Below, one piece after another: positions 12,157 through 23,826 of a stretch of DNA of 64,000 nucleotides. The stretch comes from Papio anubis (taxonomy: Eukaryota; Chordata; Mammalia; Primates; Cercopithecidae), in contig NC_044977.1 of assembly GCF_008728515.1 (NCBI RefSeq), forward strand, positions 186,175,987 to 186,239,986. The letters are read 5' to 3'. The stretch's first letter is position 1, and each line of letters opens with the position of its first letter. The notes under the pieces are model-generated. The model did not search any database and had not been told where the DNA came from. It was given only the letters and a program-made list of their open reading frames with translations. The translations under genes were made by a program, and so were the position numbers.

Positions 12157-12537
12157 TGACTTCCACCTTTCGCATTCACACACATATCTCACATGCAAGT
12201 ATATGTATATACACACATATATCTTTATGAATAATATATAGTATTCTTTTGTATTGTGTGTGTGAGGGGTATTTAAACTCTATGTAACTTTCATTGTATA
12301 TATTGTTTTTCCCCTTATTTTTGAATTCAACATTATATTCTTTTATCCATGTTGGGAAGAAATACACACACACACAAGTTTGTTATTTATTGTATAAACT
12401 ACAAAATTTTCTTGTTATTTGTTCTTTGAAATAACCCTCCCACACCCACTTTACAACTAGGATATTAAATGAGTCGCCAGGATTTATAAAAGAGACTTAA
12501 CTAGAATGGTTGTAAACTTAGTTAGGTGTCTGATATT
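12157..12537. other. Unassigned, AT/CA-rich
   Basis: Contains imperfect CA/TA runs (12176-12222 and 12364-12376). No gene is seen. Confidence 0.4.
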
Positions 12538-12582
12538 CTTTCTCTCTCTCTCTTTTTTTCTTTTTCTTTTTTTTTGTTTTTT
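12538..12582. repeat. CT-rich low-complexity tract
   Basis: CTTTCTCTCTCTCTCTTTTT followed by T-rich sequence. Confidence 0.8.
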
Positions 12583-12769
12583 AGATAGAAAAGCCAGGTT
12601 TACAGAAACATAGAAATTCATCACTGATTATCAATTTTTGTCATCCTGGAGAACATTTGGAGATTTGTATATTTTTGAGGGATGAGTTAGAAATGATGGC
12701 TTTAGCGTTTACTAGTATAATTTGTATGTGAAACTTCTGGCATAAATGAAATATAACCGCATATATGTC

Positions 12770-14310
12770 TCCCACTGCCCTCCAAAGTTTCATCAGTGGA
12801 GCAAGTCCCCAGGGGCGTTGGATGACGCTCCCGCAAGCCTGTGGCTTAAACCCTTGGGTTACGGTCTTCTGGTGACTTTAAGTGTAAACACAGTCCGAAT
12901 TTGGAAACTATAATGTGCTGTCCAAGATACCAGACAAAATCCTGGGCCTGATGTACCTGCTAATTGTCTCCCTGGTGGAGTCCGGGTCCACTTTAGACTG
13001 GAGGCCTTGAATGAGTCAAGGGTGAGCTGCAAGGGGCAAGGTCTTTTCTCCGTTTGCCCCCTCTCGGCTTGCTGTTTCACAAACTCGCTAGTTGTTTTCA
13101 GGTTTTATTCTCTGGAGGAATCTTATTAGGAAAAGGAGAAAAGACAAAAGGATAGGATATTTCATACTTGGTGGGGGGTTTTCTTTTCTATGGACCTGAC
13201 AGACAAGTAAAGGTGCTGCCCCTAAGTGGGCTGGCAGATAAGAGTCAGATCTTTTCTCTTAGTGAAGCTTATTATTATTATTTGAGATGGAGTCTCGCTC
13301 TGTCTCCCAGGCTGGAGTGCAGTGGCGCGAACTCGGCTCACTACGGAGCTCCACTTCCCGGGTTCACGCCATTCTCCTGCCTCAGCCTCCCGAGGAGCTG
13401 GGACTACAGGCACTGCCACCCCGCTGGGCTAATTTTTTGTATTTTTAGTGGAGACGGGGTTTCACCATGTTAACCAGGATGGTCTCGATCTCCTGACCTC
13501 ATGATCCACCTGCCTTGGCCTCCCAGAGTGCTGGGATGACAGGCGTGAGTCACTGCGCCCGGTCTTAGTGAAGCTTTTGTGACTTCTGTGGAGATTCCTT
13601 CCTGGGTCTCTGTCTTAAATCACCTTGAAGCCTCCTTTTCAGGTGGCTGTTTGTATTCCTTTATCAGCACCTGGCTATCTGCAGTTACATATGCAGCAGT
13701 TTTTCACTGAGGTCTCCTTGCCCCTCCAGGCAACACCATCAGACCGGAGCAAGAAGGCCCTTTGTGGGCTCTCTCTTATGTGACCTTTATCTGACATTGG
13801 AAAGCCTCAGCTGCCCTACTTAGTGTGAGGTGACAGATTCCAATGCGGAAGCCCTCTTCAGGCTCTATCACCACAGCCAGGCCTGCTTTACCCTTCAGAT
13901 TTTCTAGTGACAACTTGATAAAGCTTTCTCAAAACTGAGGCAAGCAAAGTGCTTTATATCTCCCGAATTACCGGAAGCAAATTTCTGAGGTCTTTCAGTC
14001 ATTTCCTTGAAACCCCTCTGGCTATATTTAAAGTGAGAGGTTGACAGCCTTCCACCATAAATGGCTAGGGTGGAGATTTAGAGCATAACAACCTATTCCC
14101 CAAAAGAAGGCTCTGCAGACCCCCTGATCGTACCCTCTTATAGACTAGGCATCATTTTATGTATAAAACTGCACTGATGGGAAGGGGTCTGATTTATGTT
14201 TGGGTAACTGATGTTATTTTATCAACCCCTCAGTCAAAAATAAGATAGTAAAAATGTCTTTCTTATTTCCTGTATTACCTGACCAAGTGTCACAGGCACA
14301 ATGTTTTAAT
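12770..14310. other. Unassigned, comparatively GC-rich block with one Alu
   Basis: Outside the Alu at 13271-13563 this block has markedly more G and C than its surroundings and no simple low-complexity character. I recognise no exon structure and no repeat family. A 73-codon minus-strand frame (12859-13080) shows no known motif. It could be an old unrecognised repeat or single-copy sequence. Confidence 0.4.
13271..13562 (-). mobile_element. Alu (dimeric), AluY/S-like
   Basis: Antisense Alu whose A-tail has become (ATT)n. The target-site duplication CTTAGTGAAGCTT (13258-13270 and 13564-13576) is exact. Confidence 0.95.
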
Positions 14311-14317
14311 GACTCTA

Positions 14318-14476
14318 CAATTTCCCCACGCTTAAAACGAGGATTAAGTGAGGTAGTAGCATACTAATAGTACTTAATTCAGATGGCTGTTGTGAGGATT
14401 AAAGGAATTAAAACAGTAGAGGCTGAACACATGTCTGGCTTGTCGCAGAACTCAGTAAGTATTAGTTGTATTGAGT
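14318..14476 (+). mobile_element. MIR
   Basis: Contains GATGGCTGTTGTGAGGATTA, then AAAGGAATTAAAACAG, and ends GCAGAACTCAGTAAGTATTA, in MIR order (core and 3' end). The tRNA-like head is missing. Confidence 0.75.
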
Positions 14477-14800
14477 TATCTTTCAAAATTCAACTCAACT
14501 CACATTTTCCTAATTAGCTTTTCTTAATTTTTCCTTTCAGTGTTACGCATACTCTCCTCAGTGTTCTCAAAGAATATCAGGTGAGTTCTTTTTTGCTTTT
14601 AACATTTATGTATCAAATTCCTACAAATTTGAGTGTGTATGTCTGTCTTCCCCCTTTAACCTCTCAAGCCAGGGACTTTAATCTATGTATTTTTGTTTCT
14701 CAAGCATTTATCGTGTTTGAGGAGTGAACAAATGGACAGGTCTGATTAGATGGCTAGACACTCGAGAACAGATAAATCAATTTGCTTAAGAGTGTCCATA

Positions 14801-14919
14801 AGGTTGAGCCAGAAGAATCACTTAAACCCAGGATGCGCAGGTTGCAGTGAGCCGAGATCACGCCACTGCACTCCAGCCTGAGTGACAGAGGGAGACTCCA
14901 TCTCAAAAAAAAAAAAAAA
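14801..14919 (+). mobile_element. 5'-truncated Alu right arm
   Basis: Only the right-arm end is present, from about the GAGGCAGGAGAATC region (here GAGCCAGAAGAATC) to the A-tail. Flanks AAGAGTGTCCATA (14788-14800) and AAGAGTGTTCATA (14920-14932) form a target-site duplication with one change, so this is a truncated insertion rather than a broken one. Confidence 0.9.
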
Positions 14920-14932
14920 AAGAGTGTTCATA

Positions 14933-15865
14933 GATGGTCAACTTTGCTGAGGTAGATGAATGAATGAGTAAAGCTTGCAGAGCAAACAAATCTCTGAAAG
15001 CTTTCAAAAAGCACAGAAATATGCACAGTTTACACATAGCTGTGCCAATGTTTTCCTATTAAAGCCATAAGTATTTGTAACAAAAACAAACTAAGAAAGC
15101 ATTGGATTCTGCTAGATGTTTAATGATACTGGGCTGTGTTCAGAAAAAAAAGCAAATATCTTTATAATTATTCCATTTGAGTAATTTACTGAAGGAATAT
15201 TGTTCTAAAAAATGATGGCCAATGGCTTCCTATTGCTAGTAGATAATTCTAGCTGTTCATCATTCTTTAGGCCTCAAAGAGAAAAAATAGATATTTATAA
15301 CTGATTAAATTAGCTAGATGATGAAACTGTTGAGTATTAACACTGAAAAGTATAATAAAATTAGAAATAATTCTTATTTATATAAAGTTAAATATAGTAT
15401 TACATTTTTTTTTCTTTTTATTTATGTGTCTTAGTAGTAAATACATTCTTTAAAAATAATATGATATTGATTGGGACTAAAAGGCACCTATACAGAAAGA
15501 AAATTGATTTCTTTGGCATTTTAAAACTATTATTTTTCAAATGGAAACTTTCAATAGTTATAGAAGATAGCAGATGAAAGTCATTAGTAATCATCAAGAG
15601 AAAATAATAGTGAAGTTTTTTGCTTCTTTGTTTTCCCCTTTTAAGCCAAAATCTTCCATTTGTTTAGTTACATAAAATCTGAAGCATTGGGAATTTTTTT
15701 TTTTTGAGCCATGAAAAATAAAATTACCTTAGCCATCATAATTCTCCTTGGATTCCTCTTCAGAGTGTAGTTTTAGTAACAGATGTGGAAATTATGCTGG
15801 ACCTTTGGATATGTCATCATTTTCCTGCCTACTTCAGTCCTAGTAAGATAAGCTGCCCTGAAAAA
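14933..15865. other. Unassigned AT-rich DNA
   Basis: No gene, RNA gene or confident repeat is seen. Confidence 0.4.
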
Positions 15866-15869
15866 GTTT

Positions 15870-16090
15870 AGATGGCACAATGGGGAATGAAGACCTGGAT
15901 TTGACTCATTCTTCTTTCAATGTGCTATTGAACTTTGGGCAAGTTATTCAACCTCGGCTTTAGTTGTAAAGTGGTACCTCTGTTTAGCTATTAGTAAATT
16001 GGAGATGAGTACATTTACTCTCCAGGGTTATTTTGAAGCTCAACAAAGTCAACTTTTATTAAATGCCTTAGAAGTTTCTACATGCCCTAT
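15870..16090 (+). mobile_element. MIR
   Basis: Shows ATGGGGAATGAAGACCTGGA, TTTGGGCAAGTTATTCAACC, and a GTAAATTGGAGATGAGTA segment, in MIR order with an insertion-like expansion in the middle. Confidence 0.65.
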
Positions 16091-16094
16091 TTTT

Positions 16095-17849
16095 TCTTGC
16101 AAAGAACAGAAACTATTTTAAATAAAGGGATACTATTTTAAACAAAGGATAATACTCTTCATGGTTGGATGGGGGTGGGCCTACTGTCTTCTGTTCTCAA
16201 CTTGGGACATACTAGCATTGTCTAGTCCAGCTTAGAGGGAATTAGCTCTTAATTCACCAGGTAACACCATACTTATTTTGGTCTATGCAAACTTGAAGCC
16301 TAGAGAATGTATTTAATTCATTCACAGTTTGGCTAGATGTTTAATTCTGAAGTACATGCAGAACAATGTTCCTCTTTATACAAAAGCAGCTTTTCCTAAG
16401 GAATCAGCAGCTGGCCAAGGTACTGAGTCAGTTCTATTGAACACAGCTCTGGGCCCTTGAATGGTCCTTGTCAAGGTCCTCAGACCCTGGTGGTTTATAT
16501 GACGCAGACCATCAATCCACTTTAACGAATGGTGTCTATAAGTCATCATTGCTCCCTTTCTGCTTTCTTGACGCATCTTCCTTAGGCTTTCTTCTTCAAA
16601 ACTGCTGTTCAGTTTCTTGTCCTTCATGGGCTTAATGACTAATCGTAAAGAATTTAATGGCCCAATCGCATGGAAATGCATGACTTAGCAACATAAAATA
16701 CACTTTATGCCCTCATTCAATGTGTGGGGGTTAAATTCATAGAAACACAACTGCTGCACTTTTCTAGCTGGAGGAAAGGGAGAGTGATTTACTTCCTTCT
16801 TGATACATGATCAGTTGGCAAGTAGGCTTCTTGGTAAAGCAGCATAAAGAAATAAGTATACAAATTCCCCAAACACAAGAGAGTTTCTCTGCCTTATGAC
16901 ACCACCAGCATTTGCCTGGATTTCTGAATTGGGAAATAAGGTACTATACTCAGGCCTCACAGAGAACAGAGCTGGAATACCAGATATGGAAGAGTTTAAC
17001 TCTCAGAGGCCACACCATTTTTCCCATTGCTGCTTCTCTTTGCCTAAGTTTGCTCCATTCCCCTCTCTTTGCACTCCAGCTTCCTCTGCATGTTCATCTT
17101 GCGCTTAACCCAGTATGACTGTGATCCCTTGCTATACATCATGACATCTTAGGTGACAGTCTCTGGGTCTCTTAGATCAGAGAGGCAATCGGCTTGGCCC
17201 AGATTAGTGGTTCTATCTATTTCCCACTCCCTGAAAATTCCATTAAGATAACTTGTTGGTCACCAAAATAATCTCTTGATAAAGCAAATCAGAGTTTATT
17301 GCTTGCTGTAATAAAGGAGTACAATGTCTTGACCATCTCAATAGCATCTTACAAAGGTGTGATGGATTTCAGGCATGGATTTGAGGATTCGGAGGTCTAT
17401 TTTAAGGTGAGTCTTTCAATGCTGCAACCAACTTTGGATTGGGCAAGTTAGTTAAAGAAAAGTTTAGGGCTGGTCAACACAAGAAAGTGAGGGTTTCTCA
17501 GAGTCTTAAAGAGTAAACAGTCTTATGATGAGCCTACTAAAGTGACCTATTGTCCTATGAACAGGTAAGGAGAGCTAGTGGAGTATCTATTGTTCAGAGA
17601 AATGGTTTCTGGAGGAAGTTCTTAAAACAGACAATAAAGTCAGTTGGAACTTCTTCTTCCTGGGCTAGAGTTTTCTAAACTTCTGTTAATTTACTCAGTG
17701 AGCTATATGTTTTAGATTGTTTCTTTTCTCAATTCGCAATGCCATCTCTTATTAAAATTGTGTGGCAGAGGGAGGGCACATATTGTGATTTACCCCATTT
17801 CAAGACATGAAATTTTTATCTTTAGGGGAGATGCTTGGCCATTGGTAAA
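16095..17849. other. Unassigned stretch; one 101-codon open frame
   Basis: A minus-strand open frame at 16376-16681 encodes 101 codons starting MHFHAIGPLNSLRLV. I recognise no domain, signal peptide or membrane segment. Frames of this size occur by chance in non-coding DNA. The part from about 17240 to 17700 has the feel of an old LTR or other interspersed repeat, but I cannot name it. Confidence 0.4.
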
Positions 17850-18152
17850 TTTTTTTTTTTTTTTTTTTTTTTGAGATGGAGCCTTGCTCTGTCGCCAGGC
17901 TGGAGTGCAGTTGCCCAATTTTGGCTCACTGCAACCTCCGCCTCCTGGGTTCAAGCCGTTCTCCTGCCTCAGCCTCCCCAGTAGCTGGGATTACAGGTGT
18001 GCCCCACTACGCCCAGCTAATTTTTGTACTTTTAGTAGAGACGGCATTTCACCATGTTGTCCAGGCTGCTCTCAAACTCCCGACCTCATGATCTGCCTGC
18101 CTCAGCCTCCCAAAGTGCTGGGATTACAGGCGTGAACCACCGTGCCCAGCCG
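17850..18152 (-). mobile_element. Alu (dimeric)
   Basis: Antisense Alu with a 24-nt poly(T). Target-site duplication CCATTGGTAAATTTTT on both sides (17839 and 18154 onward). Confidence 0.95.
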
Positions 18153-18159
18153 ACCATTG

Positions 18160-19100
18160 GTAAATTTTTATAAAGCTTCCCAGGTGACTCTAACATTCAG
18201 ACAGGGCAGCAACCCAATGGCCTAGATCAACAGTTAAAGCCAGGCCACATAACCCAATGGTTTTTGTGTGTGTGTTTGATCAGTTATCCATCTGTAATGG
18301 TGGTGGTAAGGGTCAGGTAAGGCACATAACATATAAGATCACTCCTTCTAGGGACTGTGGAAGTGGCAGGAAACTGAAAATGTGTCTATCACAGGTATTC
18401 ATCATCTCTAGGGAGTGCCTGGTCTGGGATGAATCACAGTATGTGCACTCCACCCACATTTTTAATACAGGTGTTAAAAGGCCAACACCCTTTGGAAATC
18501 ATAGGGGTTTAAATTGCCAGTACGTGAGTACTTTGTCTAGAGCCTGTGTAGGCTGAATACACCAGGTGCCACTACTGTTGATGACTAGAAGTGGGTGGAG
18601 GCAGCAAACGGGATCTTGTTGTTCCTGGGCCATGGTCCAGAGGCTCCAAAGAGCAGACAGTGAAAAGATTATGAATCAGCTAATTGGTGTGGCAGTGTCA
18701 AATTATGGTCAGGAAAAGGCTGTTGGAAATATCAGGGAAATGCAGACATGGGAAGAGGCTGGAGGCTTGTTGGTGCAGAGAAGGGACTGGCAGGAATTTA
18801 AACTAGTATACTACAGCGTTCTTGGTTGAGGAGGGAAAGCCCAGTAGGAACTGAAAGTGAGGCCCTAGGGAGAACACAAGGAATAATCTAGCCACATATT
18901 GTCAGAGAAGAAAAGGATCCAGTCCAGGTACAGCTGTTGGTGGTGCTTTGGTCTCAGGCTACTTGAAAAAAGCAGAACTGTAAGTGTTATATACAATGAC
19001 CAACCACCACAAGCAGAGAATTCAGGATTAGTAGCATAAAGGGCATGGAGACAACCTCCCAGTGTTTCCCCAATGACAACGAGCCAAAAAAGGAAAATAA
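18160..19100. other. Unassigned stretch
   Basis: Continuation of the block left of the Alu. Contains 99-, 87- and 88-codon chance-level open frames (18257-18556, 18566-18829, minus 18865-19131) with no recognisable motif, and a short TGTGTGTG run near 18266. Confidence 0.4.
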
Positions 19101-19111
19101 AAATTAAGTCA

Positions 19112-19416
19112 GGAAGGGCGTGGTTGCTCACACTTGTAATCCTAGCTCTTTGGGAGACTCAGGAGGGCAGATTACCTGAGGTCAGAAGTGTGAGACCAGC
19201 CTGGGCAACATGGTGAAACCCCATCTCTACTAAAAAAAAAAAAAAAAACAAAAATTAGCCAGGTGTGGTGGTGGGTGCCTGTAATCCCAACTACTCGGGA
19301 GGCTGAAACAGGAGAATCGCTTGAACCCGGGAGGCAGAGTTTGCCGTAAGCCAAGATGGTGCCACTACACTCCAGCCTGGGCGACAGAGTGAGACTCCAT
19401 CTCAAAAAAAAAAAAA
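19112..19416 (+). mobile_element. Alu (dimeric)
   Basis: Diverged head (GGAAGGGCGTGGTTGC), both arms present. Flanks AAAATTAAGTCA and AAAGTTAAGTCA form a target-site duplication. Confidence 0.93.
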
Positions 19417-19980
19417 GTTAAGTCAAATGAAAAAGACATACCTAGAGAAACATTGTTCTCAAGGAGGAATCTAAGGGGACCAAATCCATGGATTTAGTAC
19501 TTATGGGCTAGGAGGAAAATTAGAACGAAAGATGAGCAGCCATAGATCGACCCTTCCAAAAACATTATGCAAATACTAGTGTGTCAAGATCATGGACACA
19601 CAACGATTTAACATACTGCCAGTTTATAAAATGCCCTTCAAGAGGAATATATCCTAATTTACTAAATCAGAAAATGACCCAGCAATTTCACTTCTAGGTG
19701 TAACTTCCAGATAAATGTTTCCATGTGTATGTAAGAGGACATTTGCAAGTATGCTCATTGAAATGTTGATTGGAAACCAAAAATTTAGAAATAGTTATAT
19801 TAGTTACAGAATAACTAAATTTATTGTGTTTTATTTCAGTAAGATAATACCATATGTCCATTAAATAAATAACTACAAGAATGGACATTTATAGATAATA
19901 AGTGAAAAAGCAAGTCAAAAAAGGATACTTTCAGTATGGCAAAATTTATATATACACATACACAAATATATAGAATGTAG

Positions 19981-20125
19981 CTGGGTGTCATGGCTGGGTA
20001 TCAAACCTGTATTTCCAGCTATTTTGGAGAACTACTTGAGACCAGGAGTTCAATGCTGTGGTGTGTTATGATCATGCCAGCGAATAAGCCACAGCATACC
20101 ATGACCTTGACTCTAAAAAGTAATG
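19981..20125 (+). mobile_element. 7SL RNA-derived monomer (Alu ancestor-like)
   Basis: AGCTGGGTGTCATGGCTGGG, TATTTCCAGCTATTTTGGAG, CTTGAGACCAGGAGTTCAAT and CTGTGGTGTGTTATGATC follow the 5' domain of 7SL RNA. GCGAATAAGCCAC then resembles the GTGAATAGCCACTGC segment of the 7SL 3' domain. The central 7SL S-domain is absent. It is a single monomer with no second arm, diverged, with a short A-poor tail. Confidence 0.65.
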
Positions 20126-20210
20126 ACAGTAATATAATTCATTTATTTTTACATACATATTTAGAAAAGGAATAAAAATATAGATTGCATATGCACCAAA
20201 TCAATAAAAA

Positions 20211-20234
20211 CAATTCCCTCTGAAGAGGGAATTG
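20211..20234. repeat. Perfect short hairpin
   Basis: CAATTCCCTC (20211-20220) and GAGGGAATTG (20225-20234) are perfectly complementary around a TGAA loop. Confidence 0.9.
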
Positions 20235-20539
20235 GGGTTTGGGATGGTATCACACAACACTATGTATAATATTTTATTTTTTAAAACACGAAGTACATTT
20301 GTTATAATATCATCATTTATAATTTCAGTATAGTGGGCTTGTAGGTGTTGTTTATATTTTTGCTGGTCTTAAACCAACCAAAAGTAAATATACAAACATT
20401 AACAGAAAAAAAATCACATGGTGCTTTTTACAATATTTAATCAATGGTATTAATTCAATGTATCTAATGCTGTATAGGGTATTAATGATGTCAAGGATAA
20501 CATTTAGTCCATGCTTCCAAGGAGCATCCGATATCTAAA

Positions 20540-20613
20540 GACAGACACACACACACACACTCACACACACACACTCACACACACACACACACACACTCAT
20601 ACACACACACACG
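20540..20613. repeat. CA microsatellite with ACTC interruptions
   Basis: (CA)n broken three times by CACT or CATA units. The minus-strand open frame across it gives a Cys-Val repeat, which is low complexity and not a gene. Confidence 0.95.
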
Positions 20614-20679
20614 CAATTACAAGAGTAAGTATAAACTTTTATGAAAACACGTATGAAGAAGATATTACTTTTTGTTAGA

Positions 20680-21055
20680 AAAGGGAAGTCAAGAAAAACT
20701 ACAAAGAAGAAAAACATTTTCGATTGGCCACTCAGAAAGAGTAGGATGTTCAGGAGTAGGGGACAGCAGGAATAAAGGCATAGAAGTATAAAACAAGTAG
20801 ACATTTTATATAACAACACAATGTATTGTGTGATTGGATTATAAATTGGGTATCGATTATAAAGGTAAATGACAGAAAATAGACTTGGAAATTGGGGATA
20901 GTTAATAAAAGGCCCAGAATGTCCTATTAAGGAGTTTGGGCTACAGATGTACATCTCAGTAAAATAATACTGTTGCTGATATGGAGGATGATTGAACTGA
21001 TGTGAGTCTGGAGAAAGGAACACAAGAATCTAGGTAAGAGAAACCCATCATTCAT
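20680..21055 (-). mobile_element. Probable L2, antisense
   Basis: Plus-strand phrases GGGGACAGCAGGAATAAAGG, GGAGTTTGGGCTACAG and a GATATGGAGGATGATTGAAC segment follow the reverse complement of L2. Confidence 0.45.
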
Positions 21056-23348
21056 TACTAGATGATGGTCAATATCTAGTGAGTCACTTCTATATCACGT
21101 ACTACAAATATAGTCTCAACAATTCAGAAATGAACTGAAGGTCAGAACTGGAATTATTACCCTGATGGTGGCTGGTGGCAACCTCAGAGAGAAGCTAATA
21201 TGAGCCTCAAAACAATCAGAAAAGTTGAGTACAAAACTGCTCTTTACCCAATAGAGAAAGCTTTCTGTTGACCATCTATTACTCATATAAAGAATAAATA
21301 TATAATCCACACTCTCCAGGCAAAGAAGGTTTATTTGTGAAGAAAAACCAGCTTTCTTGGATGGTTGTACTGTAAACAAGAGCCCCTTTTAACTACATGC
21401 TTAAGAGTCTGTTGAACCTGCCAAAGGGTGGTTCACCTTGGCTGCAGTAATAATGCAGACTGGCTCCTCCACAGGAAAATTAGGGATTTGCAATAAACCA
21501 CCAAAGACCCTGAAAGCATTTGTGTGAGTGACCTACATATTTGCTGGAGTGACATTCTGAATGGAGACAGAGTTTTTTCTTTGCTCTCATTCTCACCCCA
21601 CTCTCCCTACCCTGTGGAGATAACATTGGTCTGAATATCAGAGGCCTTTGAGTTAGTCTTACTTATACCTTTTCATCCCATGAGATTTTTAGAAAATTGC
21701 TTCTCCTCTCAGGATTCCAGGGCCCTCATCTGAGAGTAAATTTTTTTTTTTTTAATTTCTCTCAACTGACTACATCTTGACCTTGGAGCAGAGAATATGA
21801 TAACTACATTACTCAGTCATTTTATTCAGCATGCTGATTCAGTGGCCTTTCAAATCCTTTCCACTAATTCACGCAAAGAAAGCACAATTCTGAAAAATAT
21901 GTGTCTGAAAAACACGGCTGTTTACCTTCTAGCGTTTCAGGGGAAAGATATCTAAACATGGCCACTGATCTTCAGAGTGTCAGGGAAAGAGCAAGAGTTC
22001 AAGGCCCAGTTAGATGAAGATGAGTGCAGTTCAGCTGACCCCAGAGGTCTGAGATCTTGAGTCCCAGTGACTCTCCCTGGCTTTTTCTACACTGCTCGGG
22101 GCAGAGGCTTCCTGTAGAATTCCTTCAGGGACAAATTAGGTGCTTGGCTACCACCTTGAACTATTTTTATGGTTCTTGTTCTATTTGTAACATCTGGTCC
22201 AATCAGATAATCTTCTCTCATTTGATGATGTTGGAGGCTTTACCCATCTTACATCTCAGAGGTTTGTGAGTCAATTCAAAGTAAGGTCTGTGCTTCTCTT
22301 TAAAGAAATAATTTGGAAAGCATAATGTTAAGGTCTTTTCAAGATCCACATTGTCACTCTTGCCAAAGGCTTTCATCTCTATGCTTGGGAGATGGAAAGC
22401 AATGTGGAAAATGTTGATAAAGGTCTTTTATTAACTGTGAAACCAGGGGTGAATTATTTACTTTACAGGATCTTCAATTTATTTGTAACTAAAATTGGAG
22501 ACAAAATGCTCACTTACAAAATTGTTACGATCATCACTTGAAGGATAAAATTTGTGTAAGAGCTCTTGAAGTAAAGGAGATGTTCAGTACACAGTAGTTC
22601 ATGTCACTAGGCTACTCAGGATAATCAACCAAGAAAAAAGTGCTATTGCATTTTAGTATTAATAGCAAATTAATTTCAAATTTCAAATTTCAAACTTCAG
22701 ATTTCAAAACTGAATTTTTGTAAGTCATTTTTCTTTCAGTTTTCTTTTGAAGACAAGGAGTAACATTGTTGTGAATAGGTTATAGTAGGTGAGAACGGGA
22801 TAGAAGTGGGAGGTGGGATGGAGAGCTTACTTTCTTATTTACTGATCTCCTCATCTAACTACACCATGATGGACTGCTGTCATGCATCACAAACTTATGC
22901 TTTGTACCTTTCTCTTTCCATTAATCTCATTTACAAAAAGATAACTTTGTTATTACTCTGTGTTCACACCTGAGTAGCCAAACATGGCTGAAGGAAAACA
23001 TGGACTCACTTTATGTTTACAATTCACTTTAGATTTATAACCTCAGGGCTTCTAAGCAATTCACCTAGGTCTCATGATTTAACCTATTCTCCTCTCTGTA
23101 GACACCTATTTAGTATTTTCCCCATATCTGAAAACCTTGCTTACCTTCTCACTGACAGCATAGGACTTTGTTTTACGTAAATATTCGCTTGAAAAAAATA
23201 GAAGTGATTAGAACAGAGTTTCATCATCTTCCCTCCAGCAAACTGTAGCTGAGCTACATCAGAATTCATATTCTGTGCTGTACTTTCTGTTAAAATGATG
23301 AGCTATATCCCTTTTCCGAATTAAGATAAGAATTTTCACTTGTGCTCT
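21056..23348. other. Unassigned, apparently single-copy DNA
   Basis: More than 2 kb with no recognised gene or major repeat. A weak MIR-like stretch lies near 21640-21740. A (ATTTCAA)n-like run of about 40 bp occurs at 22670-22712. Open frames of 70-87 codons (21116-21379 minus, 22057-22269 plus) have no recognisable motif. Confidence 0.45.
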
Positions 23349-23362
23349 GAAATCTACTTCTT

Positions 23363-23629
23363 GGCCAGGTGCGGTGGCTCACGCTTGTATTCCTATAACT
23401 TTGGAAGGCCAAGGTGGCTGGATCGCTTGAGGTCAGGAGTTTGAGACCAGCCTGGCCAACATAGTGAAACCTCATCGCTACTAAAAATGCAAAAATTAAC
23501 CAGGCGTGGTGGTATGTGCCGGTAGTCCCAATCACTCAGGAGGCTGAGGCAGGAGAATTGCTTGAACCCTGGAGGCGACCTGAGATCATGCTACTGCACA
23601 CCAGCCTGGGTGACAGAGTGAGACAAAAG

Positions 23630-23660
<31 letters not shown>

Positions 23661-23812
23661 TAAAGAAAGAGAAGGGAGGGAGGGAGGGAAGGAAGGAAGA
23701 AGGAAGGAAGGAAGGAAAGGAAGGAAGGAAGGAAGGAAGGAAGGAAGGAAGGAAGGAAGGAAGGAAGGAAGGAAGGAGAAAGAAAGAAAAAGAAAGAAGA
23801 AAGAGAGAGAAA
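23363..23812 (+). mobile_element. Alu whose tail has become a GA/GGAA microsatellite
   Basis: The Alu body runs 23363-23621 with a short deletion in the right arm (GGAGGCGACCTGAGATC). Its A-tail is replaced by (GA)n then (GGAA)n to 23812. The target-site duplication GAAATCTACTTCTT (23349-23362 and 23813-23826) lies outside the microsatellite, showing that the repeat grew within the tail. Confidence 0.95.
23622..23812 (+). repeat. GA then GGAA microsatellite, about 190 bp
   Basis: Runs of GA, GGGA and a long GGAA array with flanking GAAA units, inside the Alu target-site duplication. Tandem GGAA is a known ETS-factor binding configuration. No other regulatory sign is seen. Confidence 0.95.
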
Positions 23813-23826
23813 GAAATCTACTTCTT

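Larger units (their letters stand above)
19590..20300 (+). mobile_element. Old L1 (L1M-type) 3' region with a nested 7SL/Alu monomer
   Basis: Old L1 3' phrases appear in order: GACCCAGCAATTTCACTTCT, AAGTATGCTCATTGAAATGT, AAGTGAAAAAGCAAG, and CAGTATGGCAAAATTTATAT. The monomer at 19981-20125 splits it. The part after the monomer is tentative. Confidence 0.6.

Noticed and set aside
20540..20613. CRISPR-like array
   Set aside because: Regular short spacing is only the CA microsatellite with ACTC interruptions. No direct repeats with unique spacers are seen anywhere in the window.
20535..21023. 162-codon minus-strand open frame
   Set aside because: It ends in a Cys-Val repeat from the CA microsatellite and otherwise covers a diverged L2. 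No domain.
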